Assembly: GCF_003555505.1 (NCBI RefSeq)
Contig: NZ_CP032152.1
Coordinates: 1,116,001-1,180,000 of the forward strand
Source of the DNA: Thermosynechococcus sichuanensis E542
Lineage (GTDB): Bacteria > Cyanobacteriota > Cyanobacteriia > Thermosynechococcales > Thermosynechococcaceae
Direction of reading: 5' to 3'
Length of the DNA stretch: 64,000 bases
Positions 28,979-38,001 of the stretch are shown one piece after another (the stretch's first letter is position 1; the number at the start of each line of letters is the position of its first letter). Both the position numbers and the translations under genes were made by a program. The notes beneath the pieces were generated by a model that saw only the letters and a list, made by a program, of their open reading frames with translations, was not told the origin of the DNA and ran no database searches.

Positions 28979-29344
28979 TTAGCCTCGCAAGAGTTGCTTG
29001 ATGGTGCCAACGAGTTCTTTGGGGTCAAAGGGCTTCGTAATGTACGCATCAGCCCCTTGTTTCATGCCCCAATAGCGATCAAACTCCTCACCTTTAGAGC
29101 TACAGATGACCACGGGAATGGATTGGGTGCGGGGATCGGCCTTGATTTGGCGACAGACTTCATAGCCATTCATGCGGGGCATGACAATGTCGAGGACAAC
29201 CACATCGGGTGTACTCTGCTGCAATTGCTCCATTGCCTCCACGCCATCGGTGGCGACAGTGACTTCAAAGCCTGTTTTCGCTAGCAACTCACTAATCATT
29301 TCTCGCTGGGGGGGACTATCTTCAACGACTAAGACTTTACTCAT
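28979..29344 (-). CDS. pilH: CheY-like response regulator (PilH-like)
   Basis: 121-residue stand-alone receiver domain. The acidic pocket is at VVEDSPP (residues 6-12), the phosphorylated aspartate lies in VVLDIVMPRMNGYEV (near residue 51), the conserved Ser/Thr region is VVICSSKGEE, and the lysine lies in YITKPFDPKEL (near 105). It is expected to receive phosphate from PilL and tune pilus motor activity. It sits 95 nt after pilG and 5 nt before pilI. Confidence 0.94.
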   Translation of the reverse strand: MSKVLVVEDSPPQREMISELLAKTGFEVTVATDGVEAMEQLQQSTPDVVVLDIVMPRMNGYEVCRQIKADPRTQSIPVVICSSKGEEFDRYWGMKQGADAYITKPFDPKELVGTIKQLLRG

Positions 29345-29439
29345 AGGGGGCTATACCTAGAATTACGGGTTTGCTTTATATTCTAAAGGCCTCTTTTCGC
29401 TGGGAATATTACAGCTTTATTACAGCTCACTTGCAAGCA

Positions 29440-30630
29440 CTAGCAAGGTGTTTCGAGGCTTGATTTTGGTTCTAGCACGTCGCCAAAGGATTCGTCTGTT
29501 AAGGAGGTCACAGGCGGCGCTGCACCAATATAGTGGTGCGTAATTGTTAACAATTCTTGGGTTGAAAAAGGCTTACTAAGGTAATCAGTGGCACCAGCCA
29601 CTTTGGCGCGCAGGCGATCGCTCCAACCCACAAGGCTAGTCAGCATAATAATCGGCGTGTAACGGAAGCGAGGGGTGTGCCGCAGCAGGGTGCAAAATTC
29701 GTAGCCATCCAATTCGGGCATGGCAATATCGAGGAAAATTAGGTCGGGGTTGAGTTGGAAAATGAGACTCAAGGCGGTCAAGGGGTGGGCGATCGCTGTG
29801 GCTTCATAACCTGCGGCTTGCAGGGTGGATTCAACCACTTGACGGACAGTGGCAGCATCATCCACACACACCACCCGCGGCGATCGCCGCCAAGACAGGG
29901 GCGGAAATGTACGGGTGTGGCCATTGGTTCCCCAAGAACTGACTTGTAAGTACCCTTGATGGAGATAGGGCAGCAGGAGTTTGCCCACAGTCACTACATC
30001 GCGACCTAGTTGCCGACTCAGACGGCGCAAGGTGATCCGCTCGCGCACGAAGGGTTCGAGTTGGCGAAACCACTGATCCGCTGGATCGTTGCCGGTGGGT
30101 TTAATATCCGTCAGTTCCAGGGATTGATCGAGGGAACGCAACTCTGGATGCAGTTTTTTCCATTCCCGCAACTGACTCAGGCTGTCATTGAGCAGCGCTG
30201 TTAGGGAAAGATTGTGCCATTGGGGGGTGAGGGGACTCGCACTATAAAACTTAAACCAAGCGCGATTGAGGCTAACAACGTCAAAGAGGCTCTCCCGCAG
30301 CAGCGCACGCCACACGTTATGGATTTGATTGAGCTTGCAGTGATCGAGGAGCCACCACAGGCACTCGTACTCCACCCAACTGGCACCGGCTTTGCTTTCG
30401 ATGAAGCTATCGGGACTCGGCCAAGGAATCCCCTGCCCATAGAGCAGATCCTGCAACCGCTCTAAACTGTGGCTGTGGCGATCGGCAATATAAACCAAGT
30501 GACCATGGCTTAAAAAGAGAAGCCACGTCTGACCGGCGTCATCTTCGAGGTAGAGTTCCCCCGTGCGCTGGCCAAGGGCAAGGGTTTGGCACAGCGTGTA
30601 AATATCCGTATCGTTGAGGCATCCTTCCAT
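29440..30630 (-). CDS. pilG: PatA-type response regulator (PATAN/DUF4388 plus receiver; PilG-like)
   Basis: 396 residues. The N-terminal half (about 1-110) looks like a PATAN/DUF4388 domain (TGELYLEDDAGQTWLLFLSH, GHLVYIADRHS). A middle helical region follows (about 140-240). The C-terminal receiver (about 255-375) contains VVCVDDAATVRQVVE, the phosphoacceptor in LIFLDIAMPELDGYEF and the lysine in YLSKPFSTQEL. PatA-like regulators head the pil/tax operons of cyanobacteria and control positioning or activity of pili. First clear chemosensory gene of this operon; the MerR-like gene lies 57 nt upstream on the same strand. Confidence 0.9.
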   Translation of the reverse strand: MEGCLNDTDIYTLCQTLALGQRTGELYLEDDAGQTWLLFLSHGHLVYIADRHSHSLERLQDLLYGQGIPWPSPDSFIESKAGASWVEYECLWWLLDHCKLNQIHNVWRALLRESLFDVVSLNRAWFKFYSASPLTPQWHNLSLTALLNDSLSQLREWKKLHPELRSLDQSLELTDIKPTGNDPADQWFRQLEPFVRERITLRRLSRQLGRDVVTVGKLLLPYLHQGYLQVSSWGTNGHTRTFPPLSWRRSPRVVCVDDAATVRQVVESTLQAAGYEATAIAHPLTALSLIFQLNPDLIFLDIAMPELDGYEFCTLLRHTPRFRYTPIIMLTSLVGWSDRLRAKVAGATDYLSKPFSTQELLTITHHYIGAAPPVTSLTDESFGDVLEPKSSLETPC

Positions 30631-30687
30631 GGCGCTATTATAGCGATCGCCAGCGGGCTGACCGGGACATCGAATATTCAGTCTCAG

Positions 30688-31323
30688 TTAGCGCTGGGTA
30701 TAGGTAGAGAGCAATTGCACCAGTTGCTTGACGAGAGCCTCTTGATCGCGATTGATCTGCGGGAAGTTAAAGTCATCGCGAATATGAACCTCAAAGCCGG
30801 GCACCACCTCAATGCGCTTCCAAGATTCTGGTTGCGGTGAATGGCTCGGAGGGGGTACTTCGCGGCGGCTGACACTGGTACCGACACGCATGGGTTCCCC
30901 GTAACGGTGCTCAGAGCGGTCTTGTACCTGCTGCAAAAAGGCCAAAGCTGGGTTGATCGGGGGTGGATTCAATTGCAGATGAACCCCTTGCTCAAGGAGT
31001 GCCCGCAGTTCTGGGGTGCTCATGCGATACACCAGCTTGTATATGGCACCTGCGGTATAGCCCTCCATCAACAGCCGCCGCACCACTAGCAATTGCACGA
31101 GGTGACGATAGCCATAGCGGCCTTCGCGGCCAATGCGAGCGGGACGGTCAATCAATTTGCAGGAGGTGTAATGGCGCACCAGACGGGGGTTGACCTCTTC
31201 CAAAACACGGTTTTTGGAGTCCTCCTGGGGGAGGTGCTGGGGCAAGAGTTCGTTGGCGATTTCCACCAACTCATCTAATGACCATTGATCCTGAACGTGG
31301 ATGAAATCTTGAATTGTTGCCAT
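30688..31323 (-). CDS. MerR-family-like transcriptional regulator
   Basis: About 211 residues from the ATG at 31323. The middle part (about 45-115) has the MerR winged-helix pattern: NPRLVRHYTSCKLIDRPARI, then GYRHLVQLLVVRRLLMEGYT. An N-terminal helical extension precedes it and a proline-rich C-terminal tail replaces the usual effector domain. Putative DNA-binding regulator. It lies directly upstream of pilG on the same strand (57-nt gap), so it may be cotranscribed with and control the pilus chemosensory operon, which is inference. Effector unknown. Confidence 0.78.
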   Translation of the reverse strand: MATIQDFIHVQDQWSLDELVEIANELLPQHLPQEDSKNRVLEEVNPRLVRHYTSCKLIDRPARIGREGRYGYRHLVQLLVVRRLLMEGYTAGAIYKLVYRMSTPELRALLEQGVHLQLNPPPINPALAFLQQVQDRSEHRYGEPMRVGTSVSRREVPPPSHSPQPESWKRIEVVPGFEVHIRDDFNFPQINRDQEALVKQLVQLLSTYTQR

Positions 31324-31615
31324 GATGAACAAACACAGCCTTTTTTGAACGAAAAAACAGAGAAGTCAGTTAGAGAGGGATTTACCTGTCCTAGGTCAGA
31401 CGCAAGAGCGTTCCTAGCGCAGGAGTGAAACTATATTACCGTATTTTTTTGTTCTGTATCATCTTGGGTCTAATTTAGTCTTACAATGATGAAGAAGGGT
31501 AAACACCTGAATATTACAGGGCTAGAGAGAATTCAACACAGCGCAAAGCTGCATTGTGACACCAAAACAATTTATTTGATGTTAGCATACAGCGTTTGGT
31601 GCGGAGTAAAGTTCT
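31324..31615. other. Intergenic region, no gene supported
   Basis: This AT-rich stretch lies between the MerR-like gene and the end of aroA. It should hold the promoter of the leftward MerR-pil operon. I see no convincing conserved ORF; a 65-codon open frame at 31486-31683 has no recognisable features and runs into aroA. Confidence 0.6.
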
Positions 31616-31640
31616 CCCAAAAATTACTGGGATTTTTGGG
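31616..31640 (-). terminator. Hairpin downstream of aroA
   Basis: A perfect 9-bp inverted repeat, CCCAAAAAT and ATTTTTGGG with a 7-nt loop, begins 4 nt beyond the aroA stop. It is well placed to end aroA transcription or protect the 3' end. It lacks a following T-run on the minus strand, so it may not be a classical intrinsic terminator. Confidence 0.5.
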
Positions 31641-31643
31641 CTA

Positions 31644-32966
31644 TCAAGCAATTTGTTGCAGAGTTGTTACAAATTCTGGATAGGAGACGGCAGCGGCACT
31701 GGCGTTGTGAATGTGGCTCGTTCCTGTGGCATTGAGGGCAGCGATCGCCAGACTCATGGCCATGCGATGATCACCATAGGTTTCCAGATGGGTGCCTTGC
31801 AGCGGCACGCCCCCTTGGATATCGAGGCCATCACTGAGTTCAGTGACCTGAGCGCCCATTTTTTGTAATTCTGTGGCCACGGCTTTGAGGCGATCGCTCT
31901 CCTTCACCCGCAGTTCTGCGGCATCGCGAATTTCTGTCACCCCCTCGGCAAAGGCAGCCGCCACGGCCAAAATGGGAATCTCATCAATCAAACGAGGAAT
32001 TAATTCACCGCCAATACGGGTTCCCTTCAGCCTCGCTGATCGTACCCGCAGATCTGCCACGGGTTCGCCTGTAACGAGCCGCTCATTTTCAAGGGTAATT
32101 TTGGCTCCCATTGCCCAGAGAACGTCGAGAATGCCCGTGCGGGTGGGGTTGACGCCCACATTGGTCAGCACCAGTTCTGAATCAGGGGTAATGGAGGCGG
32201 CCACTAACCAAAAGGCGGCTGAACTGATGTCGCCAGGGACAATGACTGTTTGACCCTTTAAGACCGCAGGCCCTTCAAGACTGACTGTACAGGTGGCTTC
32301 ATCCACGCTCAAACAGGCACCAAAGGCCTGAAGCATCCGTTCGCTGTGATCCCGTGAGCGGTGGGGTTCGCGAATAATGGTGGTGCCTTCGGTGTGGAGA
32401 GCGGCGAGCAATAGCGCTGATTTCACCTGAGCGGAGGCAATGGGACTGTAGTAGGTGATGGGTTCTAAGGGCTGTCCCAAAACGGCCAAGGGAGCACGGC
32501 TGTGGTGTTGACGCCCCCAAATCTGGGCACCCATCTGCAACAGGGGCGTGACGACCCGTGCCATGGGGCGCGATCGCAATGAGGCATCCCCGGTGAGCGC
32601 AAAAAAGCGACCTGTTTGCGCCGCCAATACCCCCAACAACAGCCGCATCGTCGTACCAGAATTACCGGCATTCAGTACATCCGCAGGTTCTTGGAGATGA
32701 CCCATTCCCAAGCCTTGAACCGTGACTGCTGTGGGATTGAGATCTGAAATCTCGGCACCAAGGGCACGAAAACAGGCAGCGGTACTACAGGTATCTTCAC
32801 CGACAAGCAGACCTGCAATATGGGTGGTGCCCTCTGCCATGGCTCCCAACATCAGGGCACGGTGGGAAATGGATTTATCTCCCGGTACTTGGAGGGTGCC
32901 CCGCAGGGGATGGCCATCGGCCTGAATTTGCCAAGTGTGGTTGGATGTAATCTGAATAACCGCCAT
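31644..32966 (-). CDS. aroA: 3-phosphoshikimate 1-carboxyvinyltransferase (EPSP synthase)
   Basis: Transfers enolpyruvate from PEP to shikimate 3-phosphate, the sixth shikimate-pathway step. 440 residues, normal length. Visible motifs are [20 protein letters not shown] (about residues 27-46), [18 protein letters not shown] (about 95-112) and the C-terminal [22 protein letters not shown] with GDHRMA places it in the usual bacterial type. The DAHP synthase of the same pathway is encoded at 12792-13823. It appears to be transcribed alone and is followed by a hairpin. Confidence 0.96.
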   Translation of the reverse strand: MAVIQITSNHTWQIQADGHPLRGTLQVPGDKSISHRALMLGAMAEGTTHIAGLLVGEDTCSTAACFRALGAEISDLNPTAVTVQGLGMGHLQEPADVLNAGNSGTTMRLLLGVLAAQTGRFFALTGDASLRSRPMARVVTPLLQMGAQIWGRQHHSRAPLAVLGQPLEPITYYSPIASAQVKSALLLAALHTEGTTIIREPHRSRDHSERMLQAFGACLSVDEATCTVSLEGPAVLKGQTVIVPGDISSAAFWLVAASITPDSELVLTNVGVNPTRTGILDVLWAMGAKITLENERLVTGEPVADLRVRSARLKGTRIGGELIPRLIDEIPILAVAAAFAEGVTEIRDAAELRVKESDRLKAVATELQKMGAQVTELSDGLDIQGGVPLQGTHLETYGDHRMAMSLAIAALNATGTSHIHNASAAAVSYPEFVTTLQQIA

Positions 32967-33014
32967 GGGACATGTGGATAAAACCGCGTTCTCGATTGTC
33001 CCACGTCTGTTGCG

Positions 33015-33557
33015 CTATAGCCCCATCGAGCGCTTCAGTTCCTCGAGGGCAGTTTGCAATTCTAGGCGGCGAAACTCAGCTTCAATCGGATCATTGAGGT
33101 CACTGGTGATGCGCGGTGGCGGTGGGGGTGGCGGTGGGGGCGCACTGGCGGTAGGCACACGGTTCATGACTTCCTGCCGGCGATCGCGAATCTTTTGCAG
33201 AAGTTGCTGGGTCACGGGAATTTGATTAAGGGCATTGAGACGCTGCGTCCACAATTGCTCGCCGCGTTGGCGTAATTCGGCCTCCCGTTGCCGCGCCAAT
33301 TCCACAAGGTCGGGACGTTGAGCTGCCATCGCCGTTTGGATGCGATCGCGCCAGCGGCGAATCTCAGAAACAAGGCCTAAAATCTGCTGCTCACAGGTAT
33401 TGACTTCCTGTTGTAGCCCGACCAGCCGCTCTTGGGTTTCCCGTTCTTGATCCTCTAGCTCAAGGAGCAGCAAATTGAGTTCAAGCTGCGGATTGGCACG
33501 GATAAAGTCCTCGAGTTTTTGCTCTAGGAATGCATTCAAGTCGCGGAAAAAGCTCAT
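33015..33557 (-). CDS. Conserved hypothetical coiled-coil protein (TIGR04376-like)
   Basis: 180 residues from the ATG at 33557, beginning MSFFRDLNAFLEQKLEDFIR; an in-frame upstream extension overlaps the previous gene and is unlikely. Mostly charged alpha helix with coiled-coil character (LEDQERETQERLVGLQQEVN, and MAAQRPDLVELARQREAELR). It has a polyproline run near residue 145 and a short C-terminal helix (LRRLELQTALEELKRSMG-like). I believe it matches the cyanobacterial family TIGR04376, from memory. Function unknown. It lies 13 nt after the proline-rich membrane protein gene. Confidence 0.7.
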   Translation of the reverse strand: MSFFRDLNAFLEQKLEDFIRANPQLELNLLLLELEDQERETQERLVGLQQEVNTCEQQILGLVSEIRRWRDRIQTAMAAQRPDLVELARQREAELRQRGEQLWTQRLNALNQIPVTQQLLQKIRDRRQEVMNRVPTASAPPPPPPPPPRITSDLNDPIEAEFRRLELQTALEELKRSMGL

Positions 33558-33570
33558 GGCTGCCCCTTCT

Positions 33571-34431
33571 CTAGAAACTTTGGCCAACGGTGAGGGAGCG
33601 CACTTCCCCTTGACGCCGTAGCACTGCCCGCTGATTTTGAATCTGTACCAGTTGCCAGCCGTCGTTGCCAATTGTATCGCCCACACTCAAGCGCAGGGTT
33701 TGACCATTGCTTTGAAAAAGCGCCACTGAGCGATCGCCCAGTTCGAGGATGCCAACCAAGGTATGTTGGGGGGGCGCCGGTGTCGGGGCTGGTGGCGGGG
33801 GCGCCGGTGGGGTTGCTGGCGTAGGGGCTGTCACCGTTGGTAAATTGGGTAGGGTCACCGTGGGTGCGGCGGGGGCTTGATAGACGGGAACGTAAATCCG
33901 TTCTACCGTTGGGGCAGAGGCTGTGGGGCTGGAGCTAGAATTGCTGGCGATCGCCGGCGGTGAAGGGGTCGGGGTGGTGGCTTGTTGACTGAGGAGTTGC
34001 AGGGAGGTTTGCAGATACTCAGCAAAGGCCATATCGGCAGGGCTGGCGGTTGTGGTCACCGCAGCGTCAGGGGCAACTGCGATCGGTTGGCGATTCAGGC
34101 TGATCCAGAGGCCAACCCCTAGGACAAAGGAGGCAATGCCGACCCCCATCAAAAAGCGATCGCCCCAAGAAAACGCCTGCTGTGGTTCTGGGCGGTGCAG
34201 CCAGCGAGAAGGTTCCGTCGGCGGTGGTGGGGGGGGAGGGGGCGTCGTCGCTTCAAAGGGGACGAGGAGGGAAGGCTCAGGTTCTAAAACCGCTGCTAGG
34301 GACTCTGGCTCATTGAGGTCAGCCTCCACGGCGGCAAAGACTTCATCCAGCAAGCGATTGGCTTGGACATCCGTCAGACAGGTTTCCATGGTGTAGGGAT
34401 CTGTCCTCTGCGGATCATCGCTCCGTGTCAT
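33571..34431 (-). CDS. Proline-rich single-span membrane protein with PilP/GspC-like C-terminal domain
   Basis: About 286 residues from the ATG at 34431 (alternatives at 34389 and 34467). It has a cytoplasmic N-terminus with an octaproline run, one membrane helix (FLMGVGIASFVLGVGLWISL, about 95-114), a long periplasmic Pro/Thr/Ala-rich linker, and a small C-terminal beta domain (about 220-286: VGILELGDRSVALFQSNGQT, LSVGDTIGNDGWQLVQIQN). That last domain resembles the HR/PilP-type domain of secretion and pilus proteins, which is only a pattern judgement. It starts opposite an alpha/beta hydrolase gene. Function unknown. Confidence 0.68.
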   Translation of the reverse strand: MTRSDDPQRTDPYTMETCLTDVQANRLLDEVFAAVEADLNEPESLAAVLEPEPSLLVPFEATTPPPPPPPPTEPSRWLHRPEPQQAFSWGDRFLMGVGIASFVLGVGLWISLNRQPIAVAPDAAVTTTASPADMAFAEYLQTSLQLLSQQATTPTPSPPAIASNSSSSPTASAPTVERIYVPVYQAPAAPTVTLPNLPTVTAPTPATPPAPPPPAPTPAPPQHTLVGILELGDRSVALFQSNGQTLRLSVGDTIGNDGWQLVQIQNQRAVLRRQGEVRSLTVGQSF

Positions 34432-34507
34432 CACCCATGCCTCACAATGATCACCCAAAATGCCCAACCTTGCCTATCTTGCTACTTACGATAGATACCT
34501 AAATCCT

Positions 34508-35524
34508 ATGCGATCCTTATCCTACTGGCCACCACTGCCGCTGCACTCTGGCGTGATCCACACGGTCTTTACTGCCTATGTCCAACGCTGGGGATGCCTC
34601 TACCCTTGGCAACCGCAAACCAGCCATGTTTTCCATGGGGCGGAGGGCGTGCCTTTGTACGGTGAGGGGTATCGGGTTAGCCAAGCACGCGGCACCATCA
34701 TTGCCACCTATGGCATTACGGGTGATCTCCAGAATCAATGGTACTTGCATACCCTTGCCCATTGGGCGATCGCTCGCCGTTTTGATGTGGTGCTCTTTGA
34801 TTGGCGCGCCCATGGCCGCAGTGCAGAACTGTCCCCAGTGTTAACCAGTGATGGCCTCTATGAAGGGCAAGACTTGGTGGCGATCGCCCAGCAGTGTCGA
34901 GAACTTGGCTATACGCCTCCCTATTGGTTTGTCGGCTATTCCCTTGGTGGCCAGCTCGCCCTTTGGGGAGCGTGGTATGCCCAACAGCAAGGCGTAACAG
35001 AGATTGGGGGGGCTGCTGTAATTTGCCCCAACCTTGACTCCAACCGTTCCCTTGCCCACCTCGGCACAACCTTTTGGGGACGGCAATTTGAACGCGCCAT
35101 CAGCCGTCAACTCCAACACTTAGCTCGCCACCTTCATCGCCTCCATCCTCAGATGTTTGATCTCAAAACCATTGCCCAGATTGACACCATTGCCGGTTTT
35201 GATGCCGCCCTAGTGATTGACCGCCTTGGCTTTGGCAGTGTGGCCGAGTATTACGCTGCCAGTAGTCCCTTGCCCCTGCTGCCGCAACTGACAATACCCG
35301 TATGGATTCTCTATGCCGCCGATGATCCCCTATTTGATCCCTGTCTTGTGCCCGAACTCTTAGCGATTGCCGAGAGCAATCCTGCCCTTACCCTACTGAT
35401 GACCGAGCAGGGCGGCCATGTGGGTTTTACCAGCGATCGCAAGTGCCAACGCCTCTGGGGCGATCCTGACTACTGCTGGGGGATTCATCGGCTCTTGGAC
35501 TGGCTAGCGCAGCAACCTAGATAA
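34508..35524 (+). CDS. Alpha/beta hydrolase (YheT-like)
   Basis: About 338 residues from the ATG at 34508 (MRSLSYWPPLPLHSGVIHTV); an earlier in-frame ATG at 34460 overlaps the divergent gene. The fold motifs of the YheT/EMB8 subfamily are present. FDVVLFDWRAHGRSAEL is the strand after the oxyanion region, WFVGYSLGGQLALWG contains the nucleophilic serine in GYSLG, an acid is probably in ILYAADDPLFDP, and the catalytic histidine is in TEQGGHVGFT. The substrate is unknown; relatives are carboxylesterases. A tRNA-Cys follows 15 nt later on the opposite strand. Confidence 0.88.
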   Translation: MRSLSYWPPLPLHSGVIHTVFTAYVQRWGCLYPWQPQTSHVFHGAEGVPLYGEGYRVSQARGTIIATYGITGDLQNQWYLHTLAHWAIARRFDVVLFDWRAHGRSAELSPVLTSDGLYEGQDLVAIAQQCRELGYTPPYWFVGYSLGGQLALWGAWYAQQQGVTEIGGAAVICPNLDSNRSLAHLGTTFWGRQFERAISRQLQHLARHLHRLHPQMFDLKTIAQIDTIAGFDAALVIDRLGFGSVAEYYAASSPLPLLPQLTIPVWILYAADDPLFDPCLVPELLAIAESNPALTLLMTEQGGHVGFTSDRKCQRLWGDPDYCWGIHRLLDWLAQQPR

Positions 35525-35539
35525 CCTACGGAAGTATAA

Positions 35540-35611
<72 letters not shown>

Positions 35612-35647
35612 CCATTTGGCGATTTCTCATTATAGCCGATAGGCATC

Positions 35648-37564
35648 CTATCCTTGCTGGTTTGAACTGGATTGCTCAAGGTAGCGCTGAATGGCTTCAC
35701 GGGTCACCGCCGCCAGCGACATGCCCTTGGCTGCTGCCAATTCCTTGAGTTGTTGGTATTGATCAGCCCGCACATCCACACGATAGCGCTTTGTTGGGGT
35801 TGTGGGAACATAATTGGCAGCAAACTCTCGCAAGGCTGCAAAGCCAACCCGATGGCAAAAATCACCAAAGGATTCTCCCTGCTGCCGGCGATCGCGATAG
35901 AAAACTAGCAATGGTTCTAGAGCCGTTTCCAGTTCGGCAATGGGTAACCGCTCAATATAGACCTCCGCCAAGCGGGTTTGATCGGGACTCCCCCCCAACC
36001 AAGTCTGATAGGCACCGGGGACAATGCCGACAAAGCCCAATTCCGCCAAGTAGGGACGGGCACAGCCATTGGGGCACCCCGTCATGCGAATTACAAAATG
36101 CTCTTGCTGTAGTCCCAGCCGATCCATGAGGCGACGAATCCGCTCTAGTACCCCCGGAATGGCTCGTTCTGACTCGGTAATGGCCAAGCCACAGGTGGGT
36201 AATGCCGGGCAAGCCATACTATAGCGCTCGAGGGGATCAATAGCACTGACATCACGCACCCCATGCTGCTCAAGGATGTGCTGAATGGCATCCCGCTGAT
36301 CAGGAGAAACATCGCACAGGAGCAAATTTTGATGGGGCGTGACCCGCAGCGGCAGGTTAAAGTCCTTCACGATTTTCTTAAGGGCTGACTTAAGTTTGAA
36401 GCTACCCTGATCAAGGATGCGGCCGTTGGCAATGGACAGGCCGTAGAAGAATTTGCCATCCCCTTGGGGGTGCCAGCCCAAAAAGTCCTGATAGCGCCAC
36501 GGCGGCAGCGGGCGAAAAGGTTCGAGGGGTTTGCCAAAGTATTCTTCCACCTTGGCCTTGAATTTTTCGACCCCCCAATCGTGGATGAGGTATTTCAAAC
36601 GGGCGTGGCGCCGATTATAGCGATCGCCATAGTCCCGCTGGGTCGCCACGATCGCCTTCACGGCCTCATAGACATCTGCGGCCTGGACAAAGCCAATTTC
36701 ATCCGCCATGCGGGCAAAGGTTTCTTCTTTGTTATGGGTGCGCCCCAAGCCCCCACCCGCGTAGATATTGAACCCCTCAAGATGGCCTTGGGAATCGGTG
36801 ATCACCACTAGTGTCAAATCTTGGGAGAAGAGATCTACGGAGTTATCCCCCGGCACGGTGACGCAGCACTTAAATTTGCGGGGCATATAGTGGTCGCCGT
36901 AGATCGGCTCTTCGTTGTTGGGAAAGATGGTGCCGTTGGTATTGCGCTGCCGTGCCGCCTTGACATCGGGGTGCTCTTCGGCAGAGATCACCTTTTCACC
37001 ATCAAGCCAAATCTCGTAGTAGGCACCTGTTTGTGGGGTTAAGAGATCGGCAATGCGGTGGGCATACTCATAGGCAAGGGTATATTCCGGGCGATCGCGA
37101 AAGGGGGCAGGTGGCGCCATCACATTGCGGTTCAAATCACCGCAGGCGCCCAATGTCGATCCCATGCTGCGGACAATGGCAGCAATGGCAGCCTTCAGAT
37201 TCTTCTTGAGAATGCCATGCAGTTGAAATCCCTGCCGTGTTGTTGCTCGCAGGGTGTGGTTGCCATACTCATCCGCCAAGCGATCCAAGGTTAGATAGAG
37301 CTGCGGCGGAATATACCCCGCTGGACTGCGGGTGCGCAGCATGAACTGGTAGTCTTTTTCCTGCCCTTTGACGCGGTTATCGCGATTGTCCTGCTGATAG
37401 GAGCCGTGGAACTTGAGGATCTGCACCCCCTCTTCGCTAAACCGGTTCGTTGGTTCCAAAAGTTCTGTAGCAACAGGTTCTCGCAGATGTTGGCTCCGTT
37501 CTTTGAGAGCCTCAATTTTTGAGCGTTTCAGTGCAGCATCAGCAGAGGGGGGCGAAGCAACCAT
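35648..37564 (-). CDS. sir: Ferredoxin-sulfite reductase with C-terminal ribbon-helix-helix-like tail
   Basis: Reduces sulfite to sulfide with six electrons from ferredoxin; siroheme and [4Fe-4S] enzyme of sulfate assimilation. 638 residues, the size of plant and cyanobacterial enzymes. Cluster and siroheme cysteines are in [14 protein letters not shown] (near 456) and [18 protein letters not shown] (near 500). The N-terminal half contains [14 protein letters not shown] (about 102). After the catalytic fold, the last 45 residues read [20 protein letters not shown] followed by [18 protein letters not shown]. This is a CopG-like ribbon-helix-helix pattern, which suggests DNA binding as reported for plastid nucleoid sulfite reductase. 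Confidence 0.95.
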   Translation of the reverse strand: MVASPPSADAALKRSKIEALKERSQHLREPVATELLEPTNRFSEEGVQILKFHGSYQQDNRDNRVKGQEKDYQFMLRTRSPAGYIPPQLYLTLDRLADEYGNHTLRATTRQGFQLHGILKKNLKAAIAAIVRSMGSTLGACGDLNRNVMAPPAPFRDRPEYTLAYEYAHRIADLLTPQTGAYYEIWLDGEKVISAEEHPDVKAARQRNTNGTIFPNNEEPIYGDHYMPRKFKCCVTVPGDNSVDLFSQDLTLVVITDSQGHLEGFNIYAGGGLGRTHNKEETFARMADEIGFVQAADVYEAVKAIVATQRDYGDRYNRRHARLKYLIHDWGVEKFKAKVEEYFGKPLEPFRPLPPWRYQDFLGWHPQGDGKFFYGLSIANGRILDQGSFKLKSALKKIVKDFNLPLRVTPHQNLLLCDVSPDQRDAIQHILEQHGVRDVSAIDPLERYSMACPALPTCGLAITESERAIPGVLERIRRLMDRLGLQQEHFVIRMTGCPNGCARPYLAELGFVGIVPGAYQTWLGGSPDQTRLAEVYIERLPIAELETALEPLLVFYRDRRQQGESFGDFCHRVGFAALREFAANYVPTTPTKRYRVDVRADQYQQLKELAAAKGMSLAAVTREAIQRYLEQSSSNQQG

Positions 37565-37672
37565 AGTGTTCTGTCTTCCAACAGGCGAGAGTAACTAAAA
37601 TGACGACCGTCAAAACTCCCCAATCTTGATCGGGAAAGTGAGCTATCTCATTTTAGCGAACCTGTGGAACGA

Positions 37673-37843
37673 TTAACAGGAGGGTTCTTCCTTGGAGGCA
37701 CAGTCCTTTTGCCAGCAGCGCTCAAGGTAGGCATTGTAATACTGCCGCCAGAACCGTTTGGGATTGAGGGTAAAGTCCGGGCTAAATAACCGTTGGTTCA
37801 AATACTGCCAAAGGGGAAAAGCAAAGACACGACGCGTAGCCAT
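37673..37843 (-). CDS. Small basic/aromatic hypothetical protein, 56 aa
   Basis: Short reading frame from the ATG at 37841-37843 to the TAA at 37673-37675. The product (MATRRVFAFPLWQYLNQRLF, then SPDFTLNPKRFWRQYYNAYL, ending ERCWQKDCASKEEPSC) is rich in aromatic and basic residues and has three cysteines near the end. The composition looks genuinely coding, and I believe similar small proteins occur in other cyanobacteria, but I cannot name a family. It lies between sir (same strand, about 110 nt downstream) and the divergent zds gene. No membrane helix or known motif. Function unknown. Confidence 0.65.
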   Translation of the reverse strand: MATRRVFAFPLWQYLNQRLFSPDFTLNPKRFWRQYYNAYLERCWQKDCASKEEPSC

Positions 37844-38001
37844 AAGCACACCGTGAGCGTGAGCGATTCAAAAACTGCAACTTACCTTGATCATAGACGA
37901 GGGTTCTGGGGGGGCAGGGTCTCTGCCAAGTTTCTTAACGCGCGGGAAACCGTCCGAGGGGCGAAAAATGTTAAAATCTGTAAAGTTTTCTGGGATCACC
38001 G

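Noticed and set aside
31486-31683. 65-codon open frame on the plus strand
   Set aside because: No recognisable features, no clear ribosome site and it overlaps the end of aroA and its hairpin.
33558-33686. In-frame 43-codon N-terminal extension of the TIGR04376-like gene
   Set aside because: It overlaps the end of the upstream gene, and the internal ATG gives the family-like start MSFFRDLNAFLE.
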